Positions 32,123-43,062 of a stretch of DNA of 64,000 nt are shown one piece after another. Position numbers and translations under genes: made by a program. Within the stretch, counting starts at the first letter, position 1. Each line of letters opens with the position of its first letter. This stretch comes from Methylobacterium bullatum. Its GTDB lineage: Bacteria; Pseudomonadota; Alphaproteobacteria; Rhizobiales; Beijerinckiaceae. The notes beneath the pieces were generated by a model that was given only the letters and a program-made list of their open reading frames with translations, searched no databases and was not told the origin of the DNA. The stretch is from positions 22,675 to 86,674 of the forward strand of contig NZ_NKUG01000086.1 of assembly GCF_014845095.1 (NCBI RefSeq). Reading direction: 5' to 3'.

Positions 32123-34336
32123 TCAGGCCGCCCTGGGACCCCGCCTGCCTTCGACCCGCCCGCCCATGACCAGGGCGGCCAGCGCCTCGGCGGTCATGGC
32201 CCGGCCGTAGAGATAGCCCTGGCCCTCGCGGCAGCCCATGATGCGCAGCATCGTGTCCTGCTCGATCGTCTCGATTCCCTCCGCGATGACATCCAGGCCG
32301 AAGCTCTGAGCCATGCCGAGCACGGCCCGGACGATCTCCGCGTCGTGCCGATCCGTGAGGATGTCCCGCACGAAGCCGCGGTCGATCTTCAGGCGCGTCA
32401 GCGGGAAACGCTTGAGCGAACTCAGCGAGGCATAGCCCGTGCCGAAATCGTCGAAGGCGATGGAGACGCCGTGCCGATGGAGCTCGCGCAACGGGTCCAG
32501 CAGGAAATCGTCGGTCTGAAGGGCGATCCGCTCCGTCACCTCGATTTCGAGCAGGCTCGGCGGCAAGGCGTGGCGTTCCAGGGCGCCGATCACCTCGCGA
32601 GCCAGCCGTCCCGTCCTGAGATGAGCCCCGAACAGGTTCACGGCGACCCGCAAGGGAGGCAGGCCGAGGGCGCGCCAGAGCGCGGATTGCCGGCAGGCAT
32701 CGTCGACGATCCATCGGCCGATGGAGGCGGCGAGGGGATGGGCTTCGAGGGCGTCGATGAAGGCGGCCGGCAAGAGCAGGCCGCGGGTGGGATGCTGCCA
32801 TCTCAGCAGGGCCTCGGCGCCGATGACCTGTCCCGAATCCAGCTCGACCTGCGGCTGGTAGTGCAGCACCAGTTCGGCACGCTCCACCGCTCGGGTCAGC
32901 TCGTCGTGGAGCGTCCGCCGGGCGACCACCGCATTGCGCATGGATTGTTCGAACAGGCGAAAGCAGCGCCGTCCGTCACGCTTGGCCTGGTAGAGGGCCA
33001 GATCCGCATCGGCGATCAGCTCGTCCCGGACGGTTCCCGGCCCGCCTATCGCCGCGCCGATGCTGAGACCCACATGGAAGACGTGCCCTGCCACCGGGAA
33101 CGGGGTCTGGAACGCCTCCAGGATCTGCGCGGCCAGGGCCCCCGCATCGAGCGGGCTGCCCCGGCCCGGCAGGAGCAGCGCGAACTCGTCCCCGCCGAAC
33201 CGGGCCACCGTGATCTGGGCGGTGACCCAGGACGACAGCCGAACCGCCACGGCCTGGAGCAGCACGTCCCCGACGGCGTGGCCCAGGCTGTCGTTGACCT
33301 CCTTGAAGCCGTCGAGATCGAGCAGCATCACCGTGGCGTACTGGTCCGTCGTGAGGCTGGCGTCCAGGCGCTCGTCGAAGAGGGCGCGGTTGGTGAGGCC
33401 GGTCAGCTTGTCGTGGTGGGCGAGTTGAACCAGCTTGGCGTCGCGGGCGCGCCACTCGCTGATGTCGCGGATGACGGCGCCCATCCCGATCCCGCCGGGT
33501 CCCTGCCAGATCGACATCGAGAACTCGATCGGGAACGTGCGACCGTCGCGGTGCAGCGCTGTCAGTTCGATGGTGCGGCCGGCGAGGTGTGACGCCCCCC
33601 CGGAGGCGATCCGGCGAAGCCCCGCTTTGTGGGCGGCGCGGAGCGGCTCGGGAATGATGATCTCGGCGGGCCGGCCGACCATCCCGCCCGCGCCATGGCC
33701 GAACAAGGCCTCGGCCGAGGGATTGCAGAAGGTGATCGTGCCCGTCCCGTCCACCACGAGCAGGGCATATTCGGCGGCCTGAGCGAAGCCGATCGCCGCC
33801 GCGTTGGCCAGTTGCGCCCGTCGAATCTCCAGCCGGTCCATGACGAGGCCGGCGAAAGCGGCGAGCTTCGACCGCTCGGCATCGTCGAAACCGTCGCGCG
33901 GTTTCGTGTCGAGAACGCCGAGCGAGCCGATGCAATGCCCCTCGGCCGTGATCAGAGGCGCGCCGGCATGGAACCTGACGCCCGGCAGGTCGCGGAAGAG
34001 GAGCCCCTCGTCGTCCGCGTTTACCACCACGATCCCGGACTGCGTGAGGACGCGCTCGCATGGCTGGCCGTGTCGCGGAAGGCGGTGAAGATCGACGCCG
34101 ATCCGGGCCACGAGCCACGAGACCTCGTCGTCCACGAGGGAAACCCAAGCCATCGGCATGCCGAGGCTCGCCGCCGTCACCGCGACGATGCGTTCGAGGC
34201 CGGCATCCGGGGCGGCGCCGATCACGTGGCAGGAGCGCAGAGCGGTCAGACGCTCGGCGTCGTCCGTGGGGGCCGTTCGGTCGTCGGTTCCGGCGGGTGC
34301 CGATGGTGAAGGAATCATGGAATCGGCACCGAACAT
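32123..34336 (-). CDS. GAF-PAS-GGDEF-EAL protein (c-di-GMP turnover)
   Basis: 737 residues, soluble. In order: GAF (about 25-170; VSLVDDEVSWLVARIG, GAPLITAEGHCIGSLGVLD), PAS (about 180-305; EYALLVVDGTGTITFCNPSAEALFG), GGDEF (about 310-480; DKLTGLTNRALFDERL, then the intact active site RFGGDEFALLL) and EAL (about 490-730; intact GAEALLRWQHP, EVTERIAL, DDFGTGYASLSSLKRFPLTRLKIDRGFV). Both catalytic signatures are intact, so it may both make and degrade c-di-GMP, set by its two sensor domains. Start uncertain: ATG 34336 or ATG 34318; neither has a clear ribosome-binding site, and the upstream TTG at 34387 is unlikely. Confidence 0.9.
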   Translation of the reverse strand: MFGADSMIPSPSAPAGTDDRTAPTDDAERLTALRSCHVIGAAPDAGLERIVAVTAASLGMPMAWVSLVDDEVSWLVARIGVDLHRLPRHGQPCERVLTQSGIVVVNADDEGLLFRDLPGVRFHAGAPLITAEGHCIGSLGVLDTKPRDGFDDAERSKLAAFAGLVMDRLEIRRAQLANAAAIGFAQAAEYALLVVDGTGTITFCNPSAEALFGHGAGGMVGRPAEIIIPEPLRAAHKAGLRRIASGGASHLAGRTIELTALHRDGRTFPIEFSMSIWQGPGGIGMGAVIRDISEWRARDAKLVQLAHHDKLTGLTNRALFDERLDASLTTDQYATVMLLDLDGFKEVNDSLGHAVGDVLLQAVAVRLSSWVTAQITVARFGGDEFALLLPGRGSPLDAGALAAQILEAFQTPFPVAGHVFHVGLSIGAAIGGPGTVRDELIADADLALYQAKRDGRRCFRLFEQSMRNAVVARRTLHDELTRAVERAELVLHYQPQVELDSGQVIGAEALLRWQHPTRGLLLPAAFIDALEAHPLAASIGRWIVDDACRQSALWRALGLPPLRVAVNLFGAHLRTGRLAREVIGALERHALPPSLLEIEVTERIALQTDDFLLDPLRELHRHGVSIAFDDFGTGYASLSSLKRFPLTRLKIDRGFVRDILTDRHDAEIVRAVLGMAQSFGLDVIAEGIETIEQDTMLRIMGCREGQGYLYGRAMTAEALAALVMGGRVEGRRGPRAA

Positions 34337-34769
34337 GAGCGGTTTCGATGGGGATACTCTGTCAAATGCTAACAGACCGTGCCGCAAGGGCTCGCAGGTA
34401 TCGATGTCGTTGGTGTGTTCAAGATACCGCTTTCATGGGGCGAAGGCAGGACGATCGGCCGTCTTCGGAAGAACAGGTCAACAATCCTGACGGATATTGC
34501 GGAACCTCTTGGGAGGCGGTCGACGATACCTCAAACATCAGATGTGGCTACGGTTCCACCCATGGGCCCACTTGAGGCGACATTGGTCACGTGCGTCGTT
34601 TTTCAGACCGAGAGACGTCTGGGTAAATGCTGCGCGATGATCAATCAAATATCCGAAATCCTATTAAAATCTCTTAACCATGTCGAAAAATCACCGCAAA
34701 CCAAACCTTTGATAATGGCTTGATGTATATCTATCGTTCCATCAGATTTCGATCCGACGGAGGTCAATC
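34337..34769. other. Divergent intergenic region, AT-richer at right end
   Basis: No gene seen. From about 34600 the sequence becomes AT-rich and probably holds the promoter of the small protein at 34770. TTAA at 34664 and 34674 are spaced by 6, not 7, so this is not a full CtrA box. Confidence 0.4.
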
Positions 34770-34985
34770 ATGGCGCATTCGATCTACGTGAGGAAGATCG
34801 GCGAGGGCTGCGAGAGTTCCTGGAAGACTCTGGCCCATGCCATCCAGACGCGGAGCGAGGCGGTCATGCTCGCCCGGAGACTGGCATCGTCCTATCCGGA
34901 ATCGGGTGCGGATCCCTTCAAGCGGGTGTTCTGGTTCCGCGACCGGACCGGGCTGCACGAGATCCGGGCCTCCCCCGAAAGCTAA
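34770..34985 (+). CDS. Small conserved-looking hypothetical protein
   Basis: 71 residues, basic, soluble. MAHSIYVRKIGEGCESSWKT, then EAVMLARRLASSYPES and VFWFRDRTGLHEIRASPES. A strong GGAGG ribosome-binding site sits seven bases before the ATG. Ends about 100 bases before the CitE-like gene. I do not recognise the family; it is the length and style of small cytoplasmic proteins in Methylobacterium. Confidence 0.7.
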   Translation: MAHSIYVRKIGEGCESSWKTLAHAIQTRSEAVMLARRLASSYPESGADPFKRVFWFRDRTGLHEIRASPES

Positions 34986-35091
34986 TTCCGGATCGCTCTT
35001 CCTGTGCGGTGAGAGCTTGAAACGGGAGGGGGGCGGCGGTATCGCCGGGCGGCCGGTGCATCGAGCCACGGCGTCAGGAGATCGCCGCGCC

Positions 35092-35979
35092 ATGACCGAG
35101 ATCCGTCCGCGTCGCAGCGTCCTTGCCATGCCCGGCTCCAATCCACGGGTCCTGGAGAAGGCGCGCGGCCTGCCCACCGACGTCGTGATGATCGATCTGG
35201 AGGATGGCGTCGCCCCCGAAATGAAGGCGGAGGGACGGGACGCCGTCGCCGCCACGGTGGCTTCCCGGCCCTATGGGCGGCGCGAGGTCGTGGTCCGCAT
35301 CAACGGCCTCGACACGCCATGGGGGGAGGCCGATCTCGCGCGCATCGCCCCTGCCGGGCCGGACGCGATCGTGATCCCGAAGGTCTCCGGACCCGATGCC
35401 CTCGTGGCGGTCGGCTCGCGCCTGCGCCGCCTCGGCGCGCCGGACCATACCCGCGTCTGGGCGATGATCGAGACGCCGTTGGCGATCCTCCACATCGCCG
35501 AGATCGCCAGCGCCGCCCGCGACGTGGATACGCGCCTATCGTGCCTGCTCGTCGGGCCAAACGACCTCGCCAAGTCCAGCCGGGTCCGGCTCGGAATGCC
35601 GGGCCGTCCGGCCCTGATGCCGTGGCTGATGAACGTGGTCATGGCAGCCCGAGCCTACGAGGTCGACGTGATCGACGGCATCTACAATGCCTTTCGCGAT
35701 GAGAGCGGGTTCAGGGCCGAGTGCGAGCAGGGCCGCGACAGCGGCTTCGACGGCAAGATGCTGATCCATCCCGGCCAGATCGCCACCGCCAACGAGCTGT
35801 TCGGTCCCTCGGAGGCCGAGATCGAGGAGGCGCGGGCGATCATCGCCGTCTTCGCCGAGCCGGAGAACCGGACGCGCGGGGCCATCGCCTTTCGTGGGCG
35901 GATGATCGAGCGGCTCCATGCCGTGGAGGCGTCCCGGATCGTCGCCCTCGCCGACGCCATCGCGGCACGGGCGGCGTGA
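35092..35979 (+). CDS. HpcH/HpaI family CoA ester lyase (CitE-like)
   Basis: 295 residues. RRSVLAMPGSNPRVLEKARGL and MIDLEDGVAPEMK give the classic start of the CitE/malyl-CoA lyase fold, an (alpha/beta)8 barrel using Mg2+. The acidic ligands are in the IDLEDGV loop, in AMIETPLAILH and near VDVIDGIYNAFRD. GFDGKMLIHPGQIATAN is the C-terminal family signature. Likely splits or condenses a 3-hydroxyacyl-CoA such as malyl-CoA, methylmalyl-CoA or citramalyl-CoA; which one is not clear. The dut start (GTG) overlaps its stop. Confidence 0.88.
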   Translation: MTEIRPRRSVLAMPGSNPRVLEKARGLPTDVVMIDLEDGVAPEMKAEGRDAVAATVASRPYGRREVVVRINGLDTPWGEADLARIAPAGPDAIVIPKVSGPDALVAVGSRLRRLGAPDHTRVWAMIETPLAILHIAEIASAARDVDTRLSCLLVGPNDLAKSSRVRLGMPGRPALMPWLMNVVMAARAYEVDVIDGIYNAFRDESGFRAECEQGRDSGFDGKMLIHPGQIATANELFGPSEAEIEEARAIIAVFAEPENRTRGAIAFRGRMIERLHAVEASRIVALADAIAARAA

Positions 35980-36482
35980 GCGGCGCACCTCCGACTGTTC
36001 CCCCGGCGGTCGATCTGCGAATCCGCGACCCGCGATTGCGGGAATGGGGCTTTCCGCGCTGGGGCTCGGCGGCGGCGGCGGGTCTCGACCTCCATGCCTG
36101 TCTCGACGAGCCCGTGACCCTGGCGCCGCAGGCCCCCGCAATCCTGATCCCGGCGGGGTTCAGTGTGCTGATCCGGGATCCGGACTGGTGCGGCCTCGTC
36201 TTCCCGCGCTCCGGCCTCGGTCACCGCGAAGGGCTGGTGCTGGGCAACGGGACCGGCGTCATCGATGCGGATTACGAGGGGCCGCTCATGATCTCGGCCT
36301 GGAACCGCAACGCCGACCCGGCCGCGACGATCGTCATCCGCCCCGGCGACAGGATCGCGCAACTGGTCTTCACCCGCGTGACGCGGCCGGCCTTCACCAT
36401 CGTCGACGCCCCTGATCTCGACGGACCCGGCCCGCAATCCGGGCGCGGGCAGGGCGGCTTCGGATCGACGGGCCGACGCTAG
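35976..36482 (+). CDS. dut: dUTP diphosphatase
   Basis: 168 residues with a GTG start overlapping the previous stop as GTGA. It hydrolyses dUTP to dUMP and keeps uracil out of DNA. All five trimeric dUTPase motifs are visible: AGLDLHA (1), FPRSGLG (2), GVIDADYEGPL (3), GDRIAQLVF (4) and GQGGFGSTGR (5). Length is close to normal, with ~20 extra N-terminal residues. It is unusual to see it coupled to a CoA lyase gene. Confidence 0.92.
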   Translation: MSGAPPTVPPAVDLRIRDPRLREWGFPRWGSAAAAGLDLHACLDEPVTLAPQAPAILIPAGFSVLIRDPDWCGLVFPRSGLGHREGLVLGNGTGVIDADYEGPLMISAWNRNADPAATIVIRPGDRIAQLVFTRVTRPAFTIVDAPDLDGPGPQSGRGQGGFGSTGRR

Positions 36483-36631
36483 CCGCGACACGGCGGGCGC
36501 GCCGCGCCCGACCATGCTGAGCGATCCGTGTACGCCATAACCCTCTGAAGCCGCCGAAATGTGGACCCCGGGGGCGTACCGGGGCAAGACACGACCGTCG
36601 GCGGCGTGTCCAACCACCTGCTGGCTGTAAC

Positions 36632-37627
<996 letters not shown>

Positions 37628-37724
37628 GGCATCGCTCCTTGTTGAACAGGGCCTCGAATTAGCGGTTGCCGGATTGATCGATAAGCTGCGACAATTTCAA
37701 CGACCTGTTCTACGATGTTCATCA

Positions 37725-38618
37725 ATGAAGCGGGCCGACCTTCCAGCGCTGTCGATTTTCGCTACGGTTGCCAGGCATGGCAGCTTCCGGGGAGCCGCTC
37801 GTGCGGAGGGGATATCGGTCTCGGCGATCAGCCACGCGGTTCGCGGGTTGGAAGAGAGCCTCGGCTTTCGGCTGTTGGACCGCACGACCCGCAGCGTCGC
37901 TCCGACGCAAGCCGGTCGCCGTCTTCTCGAAGGCTTGGCCCCGGCGCTCGCCTCGATCGCCGACGCCGTGGAAGTCGCGGGTGAAACCGGCCATCAATTG
38001 ACGGGCACGATCCGGCTGTCGGTGCCACGCTCTGCGGCCGAACTCGTTCTGTTGCCGCTGGTGCTCGCCTTCACACGTCACCATCCCGGCGCGGCGGTGG
38101 ACATGCTGGTCGAGGACGGGCTGACCGACATCGTTGCCGGAGGCTTCGACGCCGGCGTGCGGTTCGGCGAGAGTCTTGAGCAGGATATGATCGCTGTCCC
38201 GATCGGTCCTCGTCAGCGCGCGGCGGTGGTGGGGTCGTCCGCCTATTTCAAAACGCATCCGATCCCGACGACACCGAACGATCTGGCCGATCATGTCGGT
38301 ATCCGTCGGCGCTTTGCGGGCGGGGCTTTGTATACCTGGGAGTTCGAGAAGAACGGCGCGACGATGGCGGTCGCGATGCAGGGGCCGATCACGTTGAACG
38401 ATGACGGATTGATCGTCGATGCGGCCTTGGCGGGTGCGGGCCTCGCTTACGTGTTCGAAGGACAGGTGCTGGCCAACATCAAGTCCGGAGCGTTGGTGCG
38501 CGTGTTGGAGGACTGGTGCGATCTCTTCTCCGGCTTCTTTCTCTACTATCCCAGCCGCAAGCTGATGCGGCCCGTGATGCGAGCCTTCATCGATTGCATC
38601 CGTAATTCACCTCGGTGA
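37725..38618 (+). CDS. LysR family transcriptional regulator
   Basis: 297 residues from ATG 37725. The winged helix-turn-helix occupies about 3-62 (LPALSIFATVARHGSFRGAARAEGISVSAISHAVRGLEESLGFRLLDRTTRSV) and the periplasmic-binding-like effector domain about 90-295. It resembles the subgroup that controls neighbouring aldo/keto reductases and dehydrogenases. Divergent from the aldo/keto reductase. Only landmarks of the helix are given here: HGSFRGAA, SVSAISHAV. Confidence 0.9.
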   Translation: MKRADLPALSIFATVARHGSFRGAARAEGISVSAISHAVRGLEESLGFRLLDRTTRSVAPTQAGRRLLEGLAPALASIADAVEVAGETGHQLTGTIRLSVPRSAAELVLLPLVLAFTRHHPGAAVDMLVEDGLTDIVAGGFDAGVRFGESLEQDMIAVPIGPRQRAAVVGSSAYFKTHPIPTTPNDLADHVGIRRRFAGGALYTWEFEKNGATMAVAMQGPITLNDDGLIVDAALAGAGLAYVFEGQVLANIKSGALVRVLEDWCDLFSGFFLYYPSRKLMRPVMRAFIDCIRNSPR

Positions 38619-38885
38619 CGGGGAGTACGCCGGCCGGCCATCGGTGGCTCTTGCGTACCCATCGCGCGCAACACCGCGCCACGGCGGAGAGTCGACACGG
38701 CAGGCCGACGGCGAAGTCAGAGAACTGAGGCCCGCTCCTCAGCCGCAATTTCCGTTTATGAGCCTTGTGTCCGGCCTGCCGGCGATGGACCTTGCATCCA
38801 TCGCGGTCTGGCCCAATTGCGTCCCGTCTTCCGGATCGTCCGGCAGTCGCCGCGGCTTTCGATGGTCGGGAGAGACCGTGTCCTG

Positions 38886-39956
38886 ATGCCTGCCATGCCC
38901 GCATCCGTAGAAACGGCTTCGGCCCTCATCGCCATCGTCTGCGCCTCCGCGCCCGTCCATCTCGTCCTGAATCTCCGAAGCCTCGATTGCGCCATCCGGC
39001 TCGTCACCGGGGCGAAGGCCGCCGCGAGCGACGAGCTGTTTCACCCGGCCGATCTCATCATCGTGATGCACGATCCCCATAGCGGGATCGATGGTCCGAC
39101 CGTGATCCGGGACCTGCGCGGTCACGATGGACATGCCCGCACGGCGGTCCTGTTGCTCGGGGCCTCCTCCGCCCTGCGGCGGTCGGGGATCGAGGCCGGT
39201 GCCACCGACGTGATGACCGGTCCCATCGATCCCCTCGATCTGCAGATCCGCGTCTGCAACCTGCTCGAACTCGCCCTGGCGCGTCAGGTCCTCCACCGGC
39301 AATCGGTCGCGATGTGCCGCGACGTGGACCGGGCGGGCGCCGAGGCGGCCTCGCGGGAGCGGGAGATCATCCGCCGCCTGATGCTGGCCGCCGAGTTCCG
39401 CGACGATCAGGCGGGGGATCACCTCACGCGGGTCGCCGGCTGCGCCATCGCCATCGCCGAAGGGCTCGGCCTGTCGGAGGGGGATGCGAACGACATCGCC
39501 CTGGCCTCGACGATGCACGACATCGGCAAGATCAGCATCCCCGACAGCATCCTCATGAAGCCGGGGCCTCTCAGCGACAGCGAGCGCGAGGAGATGAAGC
39601 ACCACGCGATCCGCGGCTACCGCATGCTCTACGACAGCCCCTCGCACCTCCTGCAGCTCGCCTCCGACATCGCCCTGACCCATCACGAGCGCTGGGATGG
39701 CGGCGGCTATCCGCAGGGATTGAGCACGACGCAGATCCCGCTCGCGGGCCGCATCGTCGCCGTCGCCGACGTGTTCGACGCCCTGATCTCCGAGCGGGTC
39801 TATAAGAAGGCCTGGACCCCGGAGGCCGCGCGCCGGCATCTCGAAGAGCATGCCGGCACCCATTTCGACCCGGATTGCGTGGCCGCCTTCGTGGCCCGCT
39901 GGGACGACATCCTCGGGCTGGTGGAAAGCAACCCGCCGGAATCCGCCACCGTGTGA
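38886..39956 (+). CDS. HD-GYP phosphodiesterase with receiver-like N-terminus
   Basis: 356 residues. N-terminal ~125 residues have a response-regulator-like fold (LIIVMHDPHSGIDGPTVIRDLR, then TGPIDPLDLQIRV) with an Asp at a plausible phosphorylation site. The C-terminal HD-GYP domain (about 155-345) has the metal and signature residues: HLTRVAGC, MHDIGKISIPDSIL, HHAIRGYRML, HHERWDGGGYPQGL and GRIVAVADVFDALIS. HD-GYP proteins degrade c-di-GMP. ATG 38886 chosen; the frame extends to 38817. It stops 13 bases from the 3' end of convergent fabI. Confidence 0.88.
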   Translation: MPAMPASVETASALIAIVCASAPVHLVLNLRSLDCAIRLVTGAKAAASDELFHPADLIIVMHDPHSGIDGPTVIRDLRGHDGHARTAVLLLGASSALRRSGIEAGATDVMTGPIDPLDLQIRVCNLLELALARQVLHRQSVAMCRDVDRAGAEAASREREIIRRLMLAAEFRDDQAGDHLTRVAGCAIAIAEGLGLSEGDANDIALASTMHDIGKISIPDSILMKPGPLSDSEREEMKHHAIRGYRMLYDSPSHLLQLASDIALTHHERWDGGGYPQGLSTTQIPLAGRIVAVADVFDALISERVYKKAWTPEAARRHLEEHAGTHFDPDCVAAFVARWDDILGLVESNPPESATV

Positions 39957-39969
39957 GCCGCCTGGAGGC

Positions 39970-40797
39970 TCAGGCGTCGGCGACGCCGGCCTCGTCCTGT
40001 GCCTGGAGCACGTCCGGCCGGGGCATCGAGATGATGTTGTAGCCGGAATCGACGAAATGGACCTCGCCGGTGACGCCGCCGGACAGGTCCGAGAGCAGAT
40101 AGACGGCCGACCCTCCGACCTCTTCCAGCGTTACCGTGCGCCGCAGGGGGGCGTGGGCGCGCTGGTGATTGAACATCAGGCGCGCATCGGCGATGCCGGC
40201 GCCGGCCAGGGTCCGCATCGGGCCCGCCGAGAGGGCGTTGACGCGGATCCCCTCCGGGCCGAGATCGCCGGCGAGATAGCGCACGGACGCCTCCAGTGCG
40301 GCCTTGGCGACGCCCATGACGTTGTAGTTCGGCATGATCCGGGTCGAGCCGCCATAGGTGAGCGTCAGCATCGAACCGCCACGTCGCATGCGCTTGGCCG
40401 CCCGCTGCGCGATCTCCGTGAAGGAGAAGCACGAGATCACCATGGTCCGCGAGAAGTTCTCGCGGCTGGTCACGTCGACATAGCGCCCCTTGAGCTGCGC
40501 CTTGTCCGAGAAGCCGATGGCGTGGACGACGAAATCGATCCCGTCGGTGAAGCGCTCGTCGAGGGCGGCGAACAGCGCGTCCACGCTGGCGATGTCCTCC
40601 ACGTCGCAGGGGATGACGATGTCGGAGCCGAGGGAGGCGGCGAGCGGCTTGACGCGTCGCCCGAGGGCGTCCCCCTGATAGGTGAACGCGAGTTCCGCGC
40701 CGTGGTCATGCAGGGACTTGGCGATGCCCCAGGCGATGGAATGATCGTTGGCGACCCCAAGAATCAGGCCGCGCTTGCCTGCCATCAAACCCGTCAT
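39970..40797 (-). CDS. fabI: Enoyl-[acyl-carrier-protein] reductase (NADH)
   Basis: 275 residues from ATG 40797 with GGGGA upstream. It catalyses the last reduction in each cycle of fatty acid elongation. It is a short-chain dehydrogenase of the FabI group: GLILGVANDHSIAWGIAKSLHD binds NAD, and Y158-x6-K165 (NYNVMGVAKAAL) plus Tyr148 form the active site. It lies downstream of fabA and fabB on the same strand but is separated by a 385-base gap, so it may have its own promoter. Confidence 0.93.
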   Translation of the reverse strand: MTGLMAGKRGLILGVANDHSIAWGIAKSLHDHGAELAFTYQGDALGRRVKPLAASLGSDIVIPCDVEDIASVDALFAALDERFTDGIDFVVHAIGFSDKAQLKGRYVDVTSRENFSRTMVISCFSFTEIAQRAAKRMRRGGSMLTLTYGGSTRIMPNYNVMGVAKAALEASVRYLAGDLGPEGIRVNALSAGPMRTLAGAGIADARLMFNHQRAHAPLRRTVTLEEVGGSAVYLLSDLSGGVTGEVHFVDSGYNIISMPRPDVLQAQDEAGVADA

Positions 40798-40949
40798 ACG
40801 TGTCCCCGCATCCATCACGCCGAAGTGTCAGACAGTTCCGGCCATTGCGAGGACGCTTAGCGCGTGCATCGACGAACTGTCCAATCCGGCATCGAACGGA
40901 TGAGCGGGCAACCGTTCAGGTGGGGCCCGCTCAGAGAGACAAGTGGCGA

Positions 40950-41072
40950 TCAAAAATAGCCGCGCGTCTCGTCCAGGGCCGTATCGACGAGCGCCTGTTT
41001 GGCCCGGATGCAGGCTGTGGCCACGATACCGAGGCCTGCGAGAGTGCTCAGGGAAATCAGGATCATCACCAT
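40950..41072 (-). CDS. Putative 40-residue single-span membrane protein
   Basis: A short frame read directly from the DNA: MVMILISLSTLAGLGIVATA, then CIRAKQALVDTALDETRGYF and a TGA stop. One hydrophobic helix (about 3-20) followed by a charged, amphipathic tail, typical of small inner-membrane proteins. A second ATG two codons in is possible. The ribosome-binding site is weak. It lies between fabB and fabI on the same strand and explains part of an otherwise empty 385-base gap. No known family recognised. Confidence 0.45.
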   Translation of the reverse strand: MVMILISLSTLAGLGIVATACIRAKQALVDTALDETRGYF

Positions 41073-41182
41073 CGTGGACTTTCGGCTTCATTCTGGAAAC
41101 GCGATGTCGAATCCGCGGTTCCGCAAAAAGAAGCCGGCGTCACGCCAGCAAAGCCGAAGTCGATCTCCGAAAGCTTGGCCGT

Positions 41183-42409
41183 TCAGGCGTCGATATTCTT
41201 GAGGACGAGGGTGGAATTGGTTCCGCCGAAGCCGAAGGAATTCGACACGACATGGCCGAGTTGGACGTTGTCGCGGCGCTGCCGGAGGATCGGCATGTCG
41301 GCGAAGGCCGGATCGATCTCGTCGATATGCGCGCTCTCGCAGATGAACCCGTTCTGCATCATGAGGAGGGAATAGATCGCCTCGTGTACGCCGGTGGCGC
41401 CGAGGGAATGCCCGGTGAGCGACTTGGTGCCCGAGATCGGCGGACAATCGTCGCCGCGGCCGAAAACTTCACGGATCGCCTCGATCTCCTTGAGATCGCC
41501 CACCGGCGTCGCGGTGGCGTGGGGGTTGATGTAGTCGATCCGGGCGCCCTTCAGCCCTTCCATCGCCTGCTTCATGCAGCGCACGGCGCCTTCACCGGAG
41601 GGGGCGACCATGTCGTGGCCGTCCGAGGTGGCGCCGTAGCCGGCGAGCTCGCCGTAGATCCGCGCGCCGCGCGCCTTGGCGTGCTCCAGCTCCTCGAGGA
41701 CGAGGACGCCGGCGCCGCCCGCGATGACGAACCCGTCGCGGTTGACGTCATAGGCGCGCGAGGCCCGGGCGGGGGTATCGTTGTAGCGCGAGGACATCGC
41801 TCCCATCGCGTCGAACAGGACGGAAAGCGTCCAGTCCAGATCCTCGCAGCCGCCGGCGAAGATGATGTCCTGGCGCCCGCTCTGGATCACCTCGCCGGCA
41901 TTTCCGATGCAGTGGTTGGACGTGGCGCAGGCCGACGAGATCGAATAGTTCACGCCCTTGATCTTGAAGAAGGTCGCCAGCGTCGCCGAAGCCGTCGAGC
42001 ACATGGCCTTCGGGACGGCGAAGGGGCCGACGCGCTTGGGTCCTTTCTCGCGGGCGAGATTGGCGGATTCGACGATCGCCTTCGTCGAAGGGCCGCCGGA
42101 CCCCATGATAATGCCGGTGCGGTCGTTCGAGACGTCACCCGCCTCGAGGCCGGCATCGCGGATCGCCTGGTCCATGGCGATGTGGTTCCAGGCGGTGCCG
42201 CCGCCGTGGAAGCGCATGGCGCGTCGGTCGACGAGGCCCTCGGGGTCGACGCTCGGGCGTCCCTCGACCTGGCTGCGGAAGCCGAGCTCGGCATAGGAGG
42301 CCGAGTGGCCGATGCCCGACTTGGCCTCGCGCAGGGAGGCAAGGACTTCCTGGGTGTTGTTGCCGATGGACGAGACGATGCCCATCCCGGTGATCACGAC
42401 ACGCCGCAT
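41183..42409 (-). CDS. fabB: Beta-ketoacyl-ACP synthase I
   Basis: 408 residues. It condenses malonyl-ACP with acyl-ACP; FabB is needed to extend the cis-3-decenoyl intermediate of unsaturated fatty acids. The Cys-His-His triad is visible: C161 ([10 protein letters not shown]), His in [11 protein letters not shown] and His in [13 protein letters not shown]-terminal [14 protein letters not shown] is standard. It follows fabA by 101 bases on the same strand, the usual fabAB operon that marks the anaerobic unsaturated fatty acid pathway. Confidence 0.95.
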   Translation of the reverse strand: MRRVVITGMGIVSSIGNNTQEVLASLREAKSGIGHSASYAELGFRSQVEGRPSVDPEGLVDRRAMRFHGGGTAWNHIAMDQAIRDAGLEAGDVSNDRTGIIMGSGGPSTKAIVESANLAREKGPKRVGPFAVPKAMCSTASATLATFFKIKGVNYSISSACATSNHCIGNAGEVIQSGRQDIIFAGGCEDLDWTLSVLFDAMGAMSSRYNDTPARASRAYDVNRDGFVIAGGAGVLVLEELEHAKARGARIYGELAGYGATSDGHDMVAPSGEGAVRCMKQAMEGLKGARIDYINPHATATPVGDLKEIEAIREVFGRGDDCPPISGTKSLTGHSLGATGVHEAIYSLLMMQNGFICESAHIDEIDPAFADMPILRQRRDNVQLGHVVSNSFGFGGTNSTLVLKNIDA

Positions 42410-42510
42410 GGAAACGCTCTTCTCTTTCGCCGAAGCGCCGTCGCACCGACGCGTGTCAGGTAGGATGATGCCGGGGCAATCTCAACCACCGGCGGGCCGG
42501 AGGGCTAGCC

Positions 42511-43062
42511 TTAGGCCTGGAACAGGGCAACCCTCAGATCCTTGGCGTCATAGATCCGGGCGCCGTCCGCTTCCAGCCAGCCATCGGCGATGCCGAGGAC
42601 GAGCTTGCCCTGGCGCACGCGCTTGATGTCGATGCCGTAGACGACCTTGCGCACGGTCGGCAGCACTTGGTCGCTGAACTTCACCTCGCCGACGCCGAGC
42701 GCCCGGCCCCGGCCCGGCGCGCCGAGCCAGCCGAGATGAAAGCCCACGAGCTGCCAGAGCGCGTCGAGGCCGAGGCAGCCCGGCATCACCGGATCGTTCT
42801 TGAAATGGCAGCCGAAGAACCAGAGGTCCGGCCGCACGTCGAATTCCGCCAGGACATGGCCCTTGCCGTAGGCGCCGCCCTCGGTCCCGATCGAGGTGAT
42901 GCGGTCGAACATCAGCATCGGCGGCAGGGGGAGCTGCGCGTTGCCGGCGCCGAACAGTTCGCCACGGCCGCAGGCCAGCAACTCCTCATGGGAGTAGTGG
43001 GAGGCGCGGGGAACGGTCTGTTCTGAGCCGGCGGCGGCGGGCGATTCGGAATCGGAAGACAT
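42511..43062 (-). CDS. fabA: 3-hydroxydecanoyl-ACP dehydratase/isomerase
   Basis: 183 residues from ATG 43062; the frame to 43260 runs into promoter DNA. It dehydrates 3-hydroxydecanoyl-ACP and isomerises the product to cis-3-decenoyl-ACP. The catalytic pair is H86 ([14 protein letters not shown]) and D100 (GLDALWQL). First gene of fabA-fabB and divergent from irr, the standard Hyphomicrobiales layout. Confidence 0.95.
   Translation of the reverse strand: MSSDSESPAAAGSEQTVPRASHYSHEELLACGRGELFGAGNAQLPLPPMLMFDRITSIGTEGGAYGKGHVLAEFDVRPDLWFFGCHFKNDPVMPGCLGLDALWQLVGFHLGWLGAPGRGRALGVGEVKFSDQVLPTVRKVVYGIDIKRVRQGKLVLGIADGWLEADGARIYDAKDLRVALFQA

Noticed and set aside
34664..34677. TTAA-N6-TTAA as a CtrA box
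   Set aside because: Spacing is 6 rather than 7 bases.
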